The translations under genes and the position numbers were made by a program. A DNA stretch of 18,834 nt from contig JAEEYN010000019.1 of assembly GCA_016288175.1 (NCBI GenBank), forward strand, positions 1 through 18,834. Direction: 5' to 3'. Each line of letters starts with the position of its first letter. Position 1 is the first letter of the stretch. This document shows, piece after piece, positions 7,111 through 14,518 of this stretch. The notes under the pieces were generated by a model, which did no database searches, was not told the origin of the DNA, and saw nothing but the letters and a program-made list of their open reading frames with translations. The DNA comes from Bacillota bacterium (GTDB lineage: Bacteria; Bacillota; Clostridia; Christensenellales; CAG-138).

Positions 7111-7436
7111 ATCGAGTAAGACAAGTGACCGCGCTTCGTGCGAGGAAAGTCCGAGCTCCACAGGACAGGGTGCCGGGTAACACCCGGTGAAGGCGACTTC
7201 AAGGAAAGTGCAACAGAAATAAACCGCCGCTTTGCGGTAAGGATGGAAAGGCGGGGTAAGAGCCCACCGATGCTTCGGCGACGAAGCATGCCCTGTAAAC
7301 CCCACCCGGAGCAAGATTGAAATGGGAGCATTCAATGGCTGTCCGTCACGCTCCCCGTAATCGCTGGAACATGCAGGTAACTGCATGTCAAGATAGATGG
7401 TCACATAAACAGAACTCGGCTTACGGCTTGCTCGAT
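7111..7436 (+). ncRNA. rnpB: RNase P RNA, A type
   Basis: The catalytic RNA that trims the 5' leader of precursor tRNAs. Conserved blocks appear in order: GAGGAAAGTCCGAGCTCC near 7140 (P4 5' side), the GGTAACACCCGGTGAAGGCGAC region, AAAGTGCAACAGAAATAAACCGCC, GGCGGGGTAAGAGCCCACCG, GTAAACCCCACCCGGAGCAAG, and CAGAACTCGGCTTACGGC near 7410. The ends are set by P1: ATCGAGTAAG (7111-7120) pairs along its whole length with CTTGCTCGAT (7427-7436), with one GU pair. The layout fits the A (ancestral) type rather than the Bacillus B type. I see no convincing separate promoter in the 23-base gap, so it may be processed from the upstream transcript or use a promoter inside the previous gene. Confidence 0.96.
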
Positions 7437-7451
7437 TTTTAATAAACCAAA

Positions 7452-7479
7452 GTCTGTGCCTTACGGCGCAGGCTTTTTT
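7452..7479 (+). terminator. Intrinsic terminator after rnpB
   Basis: GTCTGTGCC (7452-7460) pairs with GGCGCAGGC (7465-7473) over nine base pairs, two of them GU, around a TTAC loop, followed by six T. Confidence 0.88.
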
Positions 7480-7575
7480 ATTCCGCCGTGAACCGGCTTT
7501 TGCATATCGTCACTCCCGTTCACATATACCGTAAAAGAATCAGGCGGGGACAGCCCCCGCGGAGCGGAGGATGAA

Positions 7576-8532
7576 ATGGAATACAGACGCAGAAGAAGAG
7601 CGGGCAACAAAAGCAGAGCGTTGGCTGTCCGGAACGGATCGGGCTTTTCGGGAGTTTCAAGGAGCTATTCGAGGCAGAGGGCCGAAGGCAGCGGCTTTCT
7701 CGGTGCGCTCGCTGTGCTTCTGCTTCTCGGCACGCTTATTTACGTTCTTATCGCAACGCCCGTCGGCGAACTGATCGTCAAAAAACTCTTCCCCGATAAA
7801 GGCCGGGAACAGGCGTCGCCCTCCCCCACCTATTCGGCGCTGCTGCCCGAAAACACGCCAACTGCAGAGCCTTCCGCGGTTGAGACTGAGACCGTCCGCG
7901 CGGAGCTTCCGGGGCTTGATCTGTACGCGCTGCAGCTCGGCGTTTATGAATCCGCCGCCAACGCGAAGGGGCTTATCAACTCGCTGAAATCGCTCGGCGC
8001 CGCCGGCTATGCGCTCGCTTCGCCGGAAGGAGTTCGGATCCTCGCCGCATGCTATACGACCGAAGCCGGCGCGTCGAGCGTCCGCGATCGGCTCGTTTCC
8101 CAGGGCTATGACTGCGTCGTCTTCCCCATCCGCACCGACGGCGTCGCGATCACCGTCACCGCGGAAAGCAGCAGGCTCTCCGCCGTTCAAACCGCGGCCG
8201 AACTTTCGAGCGGGATAATCGACGATCTTAATGAAGAAGTCATCCGCTTCGATACGGAGGAACGCGGGATCGAATACGGCAAAGCGATCGCCGGTGAATT
8301 TCTCCAAAACATCCGTTCCGCCCGCGCGATGCTTGCCGGCATACGCGACCCCGGCGGCGTCGTCGCCTGCATCGACAATTACCTGATGGAAGTCGAAGCG
8401 CTCGCTTCGGCGCTCGCTTCCTCCGAAACGGAGAACCGCGTTGAATTCAGCGGACAGCTGAAGGCATTCCAGCTCGGGGCTGTCGAACGCTATGCGCAGC
8501 TTCTCGGTTCCCTTCGCAGCCTCGCCGGATGA
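7576..8532 (+). CDS. Membrane-anchored SPOR-domain protein
   Basis: A 318-residue bitopic protein. Residues 1-40 are basic (RRRRR at 4-8). Residues 41-61 form one membrane helix, putting the rest outside the cytoplasm. A Pro/Thr/Glu linker covers about 80-110. Residues 114-185 are a SPOR domain (LDLYALQLGVY, a central helix, then GYDCVVFPI), which in relatives binds denuded peptidoglycan glycans. Residues 190-318 are helical and not recognised. The ribosome binding site is GCGGAGG five bases before the ATG at 7576; an out-of-frame ATG sits at 7571. A GCGGGG/CCCCGC hairpin (7544-7560) touches the ribosome binding site and could affect initiation. A sporulation-stage role in cell-wall remodelling is plausible given the neighbouring genes, but it is inference. 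Its 3' end overlaps the convergent gene by 86 bases. Confidence 0.8.
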   Translation: MEYRRRRRAGNKSRALAVRNGSGFSGVSRSYSRQRAEGSGFLGALAVLLLLGTLIYVLIATPVGELIVKKLFPDKGREQASPSPTYSALLPENTPTAEPSAVETETVRAELPGLDLYALQLGVYESAANAKGLINSLKSLGAAGYALASPEGVRILAACYTTEAGASSVRDRLVSQGYDCVVFPIRTDGVAITVTAESSRLSAVQTAAELSSGIIDDLNEEVIRFDTEERGIEYGKAIAGEFLQNIRSARAMLAGIRDPGGVVACIDNYLMEVEALASALASSETENRVEFSGQLKAFQLGAVERYAQLLGSLRSLAG

Positions 8533-8890
8533 GCTTCTGCCCCGCTCCGCTTTCGCAGCGCGCGTCCAGATCGATCGCTGCGCGTGTGATGAATTCATAG
8601 AGCGAGGGCGGGTACTCCTCGCCGGCGCTTGGAAAGATCGAACGAAGCTGCGTATTCGCGGGCATCGACCACGCGCTATTCAGCGAATAGCACATGCACC
8701 GGCGCACGCAGTCCGGCGAAACGCCGCAGTCGCCGGCAACGGCGTCAACGATGTTCATGCTGCCGCAATAGAAGCTCATAGGGTCCTCCCGCAGGAGAGT
8801 TACCGCGTAAGCGATGTACCCAAAGCCGCTGTGCTGCGGAAAAAACCCGAGTTCCGCAAGATAGATCTTTGATTTCACAAGGCTGTTCAT
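8447..8890 (-). CDS. Stand-alone Spo0A C-terminal-type DNA-binding protein
   Basis: A 147-residue protein with no receiver domain. Residues 10-108 follow the C-terminal effector domain of Spo0A: an LAELGF start, GYIAYAVTLL (Spo0A: GYLYLREAIS), a VAGDCGVSPDCVRR helix-turn-helix region leading to LNSAW (Spo0A: RVERAIRHAIEVAW), then a loop and PPSLYEFI (Spo0A: KPTNSEFI). That effector domain binds the 0A box in DNA. Here it cannot be controlled by phosphorylation within the same chain. The last 28 codons lie within the 3' end of the convergent SPOR gene, where the first in-frame stop occurs, so the C-terminal tail is probably not part of the fold. The ATG at 8888-8890 has AAAGGA 11 bases upstream. 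The gene is divergent from spoVT. A role in sporulation or stationary-phase control is inferred. Confidence 0.75.
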   Translation of the reverse strand: MNSLVKSKIYLAELGFFPQHSGFGYIAYAVTLLREDPMSFYCGSMNIVDAVAGDCGVSPDCVRRCMCYSLNSAWSMPANTQLRSIFPSAGEEYPPSLYEFITRAAIDLDARCESGAGQKLIRRGCEGNREAAHSVRQPRAGMPSAVR

Positions 8891-8962
8891 GTTTCTTCTT
8901 TTCCTTTCCGCTGTTTGCTTTTTCGTTTTCCGTTTGGCTTTTTCGATCCGTTTTTCAGCATA

Positions 8963-8991
8963 ATGATAGGAAAAGCAGCTATAATAATCAA
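8963..8991 (-). promoter_or_regulatory. Candidate promoter for the Spo0A-C-like gene
   Basis: On the minus strand TTGATT (8986-8991), a 17-base spacer and TATCAT (8963-8968). It would give a leader of about 65 bases. Confidence 0.45.
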
Positions 8992-9078
8992 ATTTTGAAA
9001 TAAATATATTTTGCTAAAAAACTTGACAAAATAAAATTTCACTGTTCAAGCTCCGGCGCAGGGATCGCTTTTTCCGCC

Positions 9079-9107
9079 GCATATTCCCCGCCTTTCGGCA
9101 GATACTA
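9079..9107 (+). promoter_or_regulatory. Candidate sigma-G/sigma-F type promoter of spoVT
   Basis: GCATA (9079-9083), a 17-base spacer and GATACTA (9101-9107). The forespore sigma-G consensus is close to a GCATA-like -35 and CATACTA at -10, so one base differs in the -10. Its place, 38 bases before spoVT, and sigma-G control of spoVT in Bacillus agree with it. A TTGACA at 9023-9028 has no matching -10. Confidence 0.5.
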
Positions 9108-9144
9108 ACCGCGGAAAACAATTTTCTCTCAGCGGAGGTTTTTT

Positions 9145-9717
9145 ATGAAAGCAACAGGTATCGTTCGAAGGATCGATGAGCTGGGCCGTGTCGTGATCCC
9201 GAAGGAGATCCGCCGAACGCTGCGCATCCGCGAGGGCGACGCTCTCGAGATCTATACCGACCGCGAAGGCGGCGTGATTTTAAGGAAGTATTCCCTCGTC
9301 GGCGAGCTCGGCGATTTTTCGAGGGAATACGCGGAGTCGCTCCATCAGACTGTCGGGCATATCGCCATGATCTGCGACAAGGACACCGTTGTCGCCTGCG
9401 CGAGCCCAAGCAGGAAGGATAGCGCCGCTGCCTCGCCGATCGCGCCCGAAAAGCCGATCAGCGATGAGCTCGAAGCCGCCGTCGCCGGAAGGAAAACGAT
9501 CGAGCGAAGCGGAGGTGCCGCGCTGATCCCGATCACAAGGGCGGATGACGGCAAGCAGGGCTTCACGGCGCAGCTGATCGTTCCGATCGTCGCGTCCGGC
9601 GACCCTATCGGAGCGGTGATCCTCCTTTCGCGCGAACCGAACGCATCGTTCACTGCCGCCGATATGAAGGTTGCTGAGACCGCCGCCGCCTTCCTCGGAA
9701 GACAGCTTGAAAACTGA
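9145..9717 (+). CDS. spoVT: Stage V sporulation protein T, AbrB-type regulator
   Basis: A 190-residue transcription regulator of forespore genes; the Bacillus protein has 178 residues. Residues 1-50 are the swapped-hairpin AbrB DNA-binding domain with the family core ATGIVRRIDELGRVVIPKEI at the N-terminus. Residues 55-190 are the GAF-like domain that marks SpoVT among AbrB proteins. In Bacillus it tunes sigma-G-dependent genes late in sporulation. The ribosome binding site GGAGG lies seven bases before the ATG, after a forespore-type promoter candidate. It is monocistronic, with a strong terminator directly behind it. Confidence 0.95.
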   Translation: MKATGIVRRIDELGRVVIPKEIRRTLRIREGDALEIYTDREGGVILRKYSLVGELGDFSREYAESLHQTVGHIAMICDKDTVVACASPSRKDSAAASPIAPEKPISDELEAAVAGRKTIERSGGAALIPITRADDGKQGFTAQLIVPIVASGDPIGAVILLSREPNASFTAADMKVAETAAAFLGRQLEN

Positions 9718-9732
9718 ATAACGATCAGCGGA

Positions 9733-9761
9733 ACCGCCGGCAATCGGCGGTTTTTATTTTT
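9733..9761 (+). terminator. Intrinsic terminator of spoVT
   Basis: ACCGCCG (9733-9739) pairs with CGGCGGT (9745-9751) around GCAAT, followed by a T-rich run to 9761. The T-run overlaps the last codons of the convergent gene. On the minus strand no T-run follows, so it works in one direction. Confidence 0.9.
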
Positions 9762-10530
9762 CGCCGCGATTCTCTCCCACGGCGATTTCAGAAAGAAACT
9801 CTTCGGCCGTCCATTCGGGGAGACGCATGACTCTGTTCAGAAGGACGATCCCGCTTTTCGGAAACGGCGGTTCGTTGAACCCGCTGCCGAAAAGAAAAAC
9901 GACCGTCCGCGCCGTTTCGCCGCCGATGCCCCGCAGGCATTCGATCCCCCATTCCTCCGGCACTTCGGCCGTGAAAATCCCGACCGTTCTTCCAATGCGC
10001 AGCGCGGCGGCCTTTCCGGAAGCGGCGATATTCTCAAAAATATCGAGAGGTCCGCAGCCTTGCTCAAACGGTGCGGCAAGTGCGAAGATCCCCTTATTGG
10101 CGCAGCGCAGGGCAAAGCGCTCCTGCTGCGGCGTCATGCTTTCGCGCATCACAAAGACCGCTTTCGCACCGTTTTTCTCAAGAAGAGCATGAAGTGCTTC
10201 GGGGTCGCCGTCCTCCGCGATCAGTATCATCCCGCCTTGCCGCAGCTGCAGTTCATCGGGCAGAATAAACCCGAGACCCGACTTTTTGAAGAATCCGATA
10301 TCGTTTTCAAGAAGATAAAGCCCTTCGCGCGTGTCGAGATTTCGGTACGAGATCGCGTAAACCGCTCCGGAAATCGGCTTTGCCAACGCCGGAACGGGAT
10401 TCTGATTCATCAGCCCGCCCCCGCTTCCCCCGATAACGCAGAAAACCAGCAGTACCGCGGCAATGGTAAGCGTTGCGCCGCTCCTTTTGAGCTTTCCGAA
10501 CTGCCAAAGCGATCCGTTTTTTTCTTTCAT
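9754..10530 (-). CDS. Membrane-anchored protein resembling a degenerate polysaccharide deacetylase
   Basis: A 258-residue protein with one membrane helix at about 18-37 and the rest predicted outside. No family is certain. The order of segments recalls a NodB polysaccharide deacetylase: an AISYRNLD strand, DIGFFKKSGLGFILPDEL (family: f..ql..LGy....el), MILIAEDGDPEALHALL at 101-117 (family: v.lTFDDG), GAKAVFVM (family: kATFFv) and a final VVLLNRVMRLP-like strand. If so, the first catalytic Asp has become Glu (EDG at 106-108) and no metal-binding HxxxH is visible, so it would be inactive or altered. I chose the ATG at 10528-10530 because the basic N-terminus and helix follow directly and AAGGGG lies upstream. 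A further upstream ATG at 10665 would overlap the divergent gene. Confidence 0.55.
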   Translation of the reverse strand: MKEKNGSLWQFGKLKRSGATLTIAAVLLVFCVIGGSGGGLMNQNPVPALAKPISGAVYAISYRNLDTREGLYLLENDIGFFKKSGLGFILPDELQLRQGGMILIAEDGDPEALHALLEKNGAKAVFVMRESMTPQQERFALRCANKGIFALAAPFEQGCGPLDIFENIAASGKAAALRIGRTVGIFTAEVPEEWGIECLRGIGGETARTVVFLFGSGFNEPPFPKSGIVLLNRVMRLPEWTAEEFLSEIAVGENRGEK

Positions 10531-10543
10531 CCCGATCTGCCCC

Positions 10544-10571
10544 TTGCTTTTTTTCGTTTTTACTTTATAAT
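10544..10571 (+). promoter_or_regulatory. Promoter of the 73-residue zinc-ribbon gene
   Basis: TTGCTT (10544-10549), a 16-base T-rich spacer and a perfect TATAAT (10566-10571), about 38 bases before the start codon. Confidence 0.6.
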
Positions 10572-10608
10572 AAGCAGAGCGCAAATATGCGAAAGGAGCG
10601 TTCGAATT

Positions 10609-10830
10609 ATGAGATGCAGCTGCACGAATTGCGGTGTTTATATGGTCCAGTCCGAGGATTCGCACCTCGGCTGCGTCTGCCCCGAATGCGGCAGCCGCTG
10701 CACCGCCTGTCTCGGCACGAACAGCGTCATGAGCCGTGAGGCGATCGCTTCAATGAAAAACGATCCCTTCCTGGCGAAAATGATGCTGGAAAGGATCATG
10801 GAACCGGAAAACGAAGACAGGGACGAATAA
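10609..10830 (+). CDS. 73-residue zinc-ribbon protein, function unknown
   Basis: A small cytosolic protein. Cysteines at 3, 5, 8, 22, 24, 27, 31 and 34 are arranged in CxxC pairs (CTNC, CPEC, CTAC), enough for one or two zinc sites in the first 35 residues. Residues 43-73 form a charged, helical tail (AIASMKNDPFLAKMMLERIM) ending in acidic residues. The ribosome binding site AAAGGAG lies nine bases before the ATG. It has its own promoter and a strong terminator, which supports a real gene despite its size. Zinc-ribbon proteins of this kind often bind nucleic acid or act as adaptors, but I cannot assign a role. Confidence 0.8.
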   Translation: MRCSCTNCGVYMVQSEDSHLGCVCPECGSRCTACLGTNSVMSREAIASMKNDPFLAKMMLERIMEPENEDRDE

Positions 10831-10844
10831 AAAGACAGCCGAAA

Positions 10845-10874
10845 GGCGCATCCGAATCCGGATGCGCCTTTTTT
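10845..10874 (+). terminator. Intrinsic terminator, plus strand
   Basis: GGCGCATCCG (10845-10854) pairs perfectly with CGGATGCGCC (10859-10868) around AATC, with six T behind. The minus strand has AAAAAA before the stem and only TTT after it, so it may also end, less strongly, the transcript of the convergent WYL gene. Confidence 0.93.
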
Positions 10875-10888
10875 ATTTGGGCTGTTTT

Positions 10889-11863
10889 TTATGCTCCGTA
10901 TGGATTGTTTTTGATCATTTCGATCGCCTGAGCACGCATCGCCGCCGGTTCGAGGATCTCCACGTCTTTGAGGTACTGCATCGTCCAATACAGAACGCCC
11001 TGCGGGGCGGATTTCATCCTTGCGATGAATCTGCCGTCCGGAAGAGTCTCGATCTTCACGCCCGTTCCGAATTCGTCGACAACGGCGCCGATCGCCGAAT
11101 TGTCGCAGCGCAGAACGATATCCACCGGGCTCCCCGAGAAAGCATAGACCGTCTTGCGAGCCGTGTTCAGGTCGATCTTTGCCGGCGCCAATTCGACCGG
11201 CTTTTCGGAGACCTGGATATCCTTCATCAGGTCGATGCGATAGAAGCTCAGGTTCTCCTTGCCTTCCTTCAGGCAGAGCAGATAATATTTCTTGTTGTCG
11301 CAGACCATGCTGTAGGGGCTGACGGCGTATTTTTCCTTCCTTCTCGCATGCAGGCGTTTATCGAGGCCGTACTGCAGATAGGTGAATTCGACCATTTTAT
11401 GTTCAGCGATCGCCGTTTCAAGCACGTCGATGTTGAAGAAAACGGAACGGTTCGGCGTTTTTTTATCCGGCTCGGAGGCGAAAAGATGGCGGTAAAGCTT
11501 TTTTTGATGGATGCTGCAGGTGGACTGAAGCTTTTCGATAAGGTCCGTCGTCTGCTTCTGCGGGATCGAGTTGAGCGAATACACCGCGTCCATCATCAGC
11601 CGGACCTCCGAAGGCTCGAAAAGGCGGGCTCTAAGATAATACCCGCGGCGGTTCTCCTCATAATCCGAGATGTCGTAGCCGAGTTTTTTCAGCGTTTCAA
11701 CGGAGCTGTAAACGGTCCGCCTGTCGATCTTCATCGAATAATCCGCATCAAACTTCGCCATGATGTCCCGCATTGTGAGCACATGCTCTTCGTCGGAATA
11801 CTGCATAAGTATCCGATAAAGGCAGAGCGTGTTCGCTTTGTCCGTCAGTTTTTCATTTAGCAT
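10889..11863 (-). CDS. WYL-domain transcription regulator
   Basis: A 324-residue regulator of the DeoR-like/WYL family. Residues 1-80 are a winged helix-turn-helix with the signature DRRTVYSSVETLKKLGYDI at about 47-65. Residues 145-235 hold the Sm-like WYL domain (YAVSPYSMVCDNKKYYLL..., with YYL in place of the WYL triad), and the C-terminal part is the WCX extension, ending near residue 324. Some WYL regulators respond to single-stranded DNA (PafBC, DriD). The gene lies 31 bases after radA on the same strand, probably in one operon, which makes a role in the DNA-damage response worth testing. The ribosome binding site is a modest GGGGGA six bases before the ATG. Confidence 0.9.
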   Translation of the reverse strand: MLNEKLTDKANTLCLYRILMQYSDEEHVLTMRDIMAKFDADYSMKIDRRTVYSSVETLKKLGYDISDYEENRRGYYLRARLFEPSEVRLMMDAVYSLNSIPQKQTTDLIEKLQSTCSIHQKKLYRHLFASEPDKKTPNRSVFFNIDVLETAIAEHKMVEFTYLQYGLDKRLHARRKEKYAVSPYSMVCDNKKYYLLCLKEGKENLSFYRIDLMKDIQVSEKPVELAPAKIDLNTARKTVYAFSGSPVDIVLRCDNSAIGAVVDEFGTGVKIETLPDGRFIARMKSAPQGVLYWTMQYLKDVEILEPAAMRAQAIEMIKNNPYGA

Positions 11864-11894
11864 TGTATTTCCCCCGGGCGATGCTGAAAAAGAA

Positions 11895-13241
11895 TTATTT
11901 GTCGGTGAACGTCAGAAAAGCGTCTCTGAGATACCTGACTTTGATCAAGTCGATGCCGTCGATGCCCTTGAGCTTTGCGGATGCGGGCACGACAGCGTGC
12001 TTATAGCCGAGCCTTGCGCATTCCTGCACGCGGTTATAAAGCCTGTCCACCGTGCGGATCTCGCCTGTCAGGCTCAATTCGCCGATGACGACCGTGCTTT
12101 CCGGCAGCGGCCTGTCGAAAACGGAACCCGCAACGGCCATTGCGATCGCAAGATCGGCGCCGCGGTCATCGATGCGGATGCCGCCGACGGCATTTGTGTA
12201 AACGTCCTTGTCGTTGATGCGAAGCCCGCCGCGGCGTTCGAGGACCGCGATCAGAAGCATCAGTCGGTTCGTATCCATCCCCGCGGCAACGCGGCGCGGA
12301 TTCGCAAAGGATGTTGAGTTGAGAAGGGACTGGACCTCCACGAGGATCGGACGGTTACCCTCCATAATACAGGTCACGGCGCAGCCTGTGTCGTTGCCGC
12401 CAGTGACGAAAAGGCCGGCTGTGTTTTCAACTTCGCAAAGGCCTTCCGAACGCATTTCGAAGATCCCGATCTCGTTTGTTGAGCCGAAGCGGTTCTTGAC
12501 GGCGCGAAGAAGACGAAGCGAATCATGTCGGTCGCCTTCGAAATACAGCACGGTGTCGACCATGTGCTCGAGCATCCTCGGGCCGGCGATCGCGCCTTCC
12601 TTCGTTACGTGGCCGACGATAAACACGGCACAGCCGTTGCTTTTGGCGATCCTTGTGAGGGATGTCGTCGCCTCGCGGATCTGCGTCACGCTGCCCGTTG
12701 CGTTGTTGAGCTCCGGGCTGATCATTGTCTGGATCGAGTCGATAACGAGGAATCCGGGCTTGACCCTTTCAACTTCCGATTCGATCGCGTCGATCGAAGT
12801 TTCGGTCATGATCAGCAGGCTTTCGTCGACTCCGCAGCGCGAAGCGCGAAGCTTGAGCTGGGCTTTCGATTCCTCGCCGGAAACATAGAGCACCGGACCG
12901 TGCTTGATAAGGTTGCTTGCGGCCTGGATGAGCAGCGTGCTTTTGCCGATGCCCGGGTCGCCGCCGACGAGCACCGTTGAGCCCGCGACGACTCCGCCGC
13001 CGAGAACGCGGTCGAATTCGGCGATCCCCGTTGAGATGCGGATGCTGTCCGTTTCCATCACAGACGCAAGGCTGACGGCGCGTGAACCGCCGCCGAGCGT
13101 CTTACTCCCTCCGCTTTTCGAAGGAGCGACAGCGGCAACTTCAACAAGGGTATTCCAACCGCCGCAGCCCGGGCAGCAACCCAGCCACTTCACGGTCTCA
13201 TAACCGCATTCACCGCAGACAAACTTTGTTTTTTCTTTCAT
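11895..13241 (-). CDS. radA: DNA repair protein RadA/Sms
   Basis: A 448-residue RecA-like ATPase and branch-migration helicase that acts in homologous recombination. An N-terminal C4 zinc finger (C9, C12, C23, C26) is followed by Walker A GGDPGIGKST at 93-102, a Walker B strand FLVIDSIQ near 164-171, the RadA-specific KNRFG motif at 249-253, and a Lon-protease-like C-terminal domain from about 290. Length and all motifs are normal, so it should be active. The start ATG at 13239-13241 has only GGTGA as ribosome binding site. The upstream gene ends 35 bases before it; a CCGGC/GCCGG hairpin without a T-run lies in the gap. It is the middle gene of a three-gene minus-strand operon. Confidence 0.97.
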   Translation of the reverse strand: MKEKTKFVCGECGYETVKWLGCCPGCGGWNTLVEVAAVAPSKSGGSKTLGGGSRAVSLASVMETDSIRISTGIAEFDRVLGGGVVAGSTVLVGGDPGIGKSTLLIQAASNLIKHGPVLYVSGEESKAQLKLRASRCGVDESLLIMTETSIDAIESEVERVKPGFLVIDSIQTMISPELNNATGSVTQIREATTSLTRIAKSNGCAVFIVGHVTKEGAIAGPRMLEHMVDTVLYFEGDRHDSLRLLRAVKNRFGSTNEIGIFEMRSEGLCEVENTAGLFVTGGNDTGCAVTCIMEGNRPILVEVQSLLNSTSFANPRRVAAGMDTNRLMLLIAVLERRGGLRINDKDVYTNAVGGIRIDDRGADLAIAMAVAGSVFDRPLPESTVVIGELSLTGEIRTVDRLYNRVQECARLGYKHAVVPASAKLKGIDGIDLIKVRYLRDAFLTFTDK

Positions 13242-13276
13242 TTTTCACCGTGCCGGCATCAGCCGGTAAGAAAGGA

Positions 13277-14512
13277 TCAAAGGGGAGGAACAGTGAATTT
13301 GATGATATCCCGTTCTCTTGAAGTGACGTCCATCCAGAACACCGCGCCGTCGGAAACGCCGAGGAAAAGCGCATCCTCCCTTTCGGGAGTTATGCAGTAA
13401 CTGCTGCCTGTTTCGAAAACATAGACATAAACGGCTTCGTCAAGGCCGTACGCAATGAATTTCTCGCTGATCGCGAACTCCGTTACGCCTTCCGCGACGA
13501 GCATCGGATCGCTTGCGGTGTTCGCAGTATAAAGCGCGGCTTCCGGCGAGTGCGGAGCATTGAGCCAGGCATAGTATTCGCCGTTGTATTCGGGGTCGTG
13601 AACGTAGGTTCCGGGGCTGAATTCCCCCGTCGCTCCTGTTTCGATATTTATGTACTTGATCACCGACGCATCGCCGGTACCGGGTGCTGCCCAGAGCACA
13701 AGATCGCCGAAGAAATACGGCATACTCGTTCCGTAATCCGAACGGTCGAAGAACTGGATGACGGCCGTCTCCATCGTTGAAAGATCGCAGACGAAGATCT
13801 TGTCGCGGTCGCTGCCGGTGCGTTCGATCCATGTGATGCGGTCGCCTGAAAGGCGGATCTTCGGCTGACCGATATAGACTTGTTTAACGATCACCGGCTG
13901 CGCATCCGGGTCCGTGCGGTCGACAGCGCAGATATAACCGCCTCCGACGCTGTAATGCGCGTCGAAGTAGACGAGCCATTTTTCATTGAATACGGGGAAA
14001 AAGAGATGGTCGTTCATCGCATCGATCGGAAGCTCGTGAACGGTTTTCGAATCGATGCCGTATTCCGCGAGTTTATAGAGCTTCACAGTTCTGTCGAACT
14101 GCTTGCCGACTGCGCAGATGATCGAGCCTTTGAAGCAATAGGGATCGGCAAGGAAAGGATAATTCATCTCCGCCGGGAAGACGAGCTCGTTTTCGGTGAT
14201 CTCCCCGTTAAAAGGATCAACAGGGCCGGGCTCTTCCGTCGGTTCGGGCGTGGGTTCGGGCGTCGGCGAGGTGACCATTTCAAGATTCATCGCCGAAGCA
14301 AGCTTGCCGAAAATGCCGTCGGGAGGAAGGGGCGTATTGATTTTGAACGCGACTTCGAGAACGAACATCACGGCAACGGCAAGCACTGCGGCAAGGATAA
14401 GGATCCCTATCCCCGCGAAAAGATGCTTGAAAAAGGACCCGCCTTTTTTGCCGCCGAGCCTCGAACGCCTGCGTTTATTCGGAAATCGTCTTTTATTGTA
14501 TTGCTTTTTCAT
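13277..14512 (-). CDS. Membrane-anchored beta-propeller-like exported protein
   Basis: A 411-residue protein. Residues 1-25 are very basic, residues 31-54 are one membrane helix, and a Thr/Pro/Glu linker (SPTPEPTPEPTEEPGP) lies at about 82-97. The rest, outside the cytoplasm, shows repeated blade-like units such as SGDRITWIERTG...IFVCDLSTMET, FGDLVLWAAPGTG...YINIETGAT and FIAYGLDEAVYVYVFETG. Such units are typical of TolB/WD-type beta-propellers; the exact family is not recognised. The start is the ATG at 14510-14512. It has no ribosome binding site, because it coincides with the predicted transcription start of a strong promoter (see that entry). Two ATG codons further upstream lie inside the promoter. 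It is the first gene of the operon with radA and the WYL regulator. Confidence 0.75.
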   Translation of the reverse strand: MKKQYNKRRFPNKRRRSRLGGKKGGSFFKHLFAGIGILILAAVLAVAVMFVLEVAFKINTPLPPDGIFGKLASAMNLEMVTSPTPEPTPEPTEEPGPVDPFNGEITENELVFPAEMNYPFLADPYCFKGSIICAVGKQFDRTVKLYKLAEYGIDSKTVHELPIDAMNDHLFFPVFNEKWLVYFDAHYSVGGGYICAVDRTDPDAQPVIVKQVYIGQPKIRLSGDRITWIERTGSDRDKIFVCDLSTMETAVIQFFDRSDYGTSMPYFFGDLVLWAAPGTGDASVIKYINIETGATGEFSPGTYVHDPEYNGEYYAWLNAPHSPEAALYTANTASDPMLVAEGVTEFAISEKFIAYGLDEAVYVYVFETGSSYCITPEREDALFLGVSDGAVFWMDVTSRERDIIKFTVPPL

Positions 14513-14518
14513 GCGTGT

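Noticed and set aside
9023..9028. TTGACA as -35 for spoVT, or TTGACAAA as a 0A box
   Set aside because: No -10 lies at 16-18 bases, and the 0A box match has at least one mismatch in a core of only seven bases. The forespore-type promoter nearer the gene fits better.
10862..11860. Plus-strand open frame of 332 codons opposite the WYL regulator
   Set aside because: The WYL regulator shows clear helix-turn-helix and WYL signatures on the minus strand; the plus frame has no family signal and no ribosome binding site.
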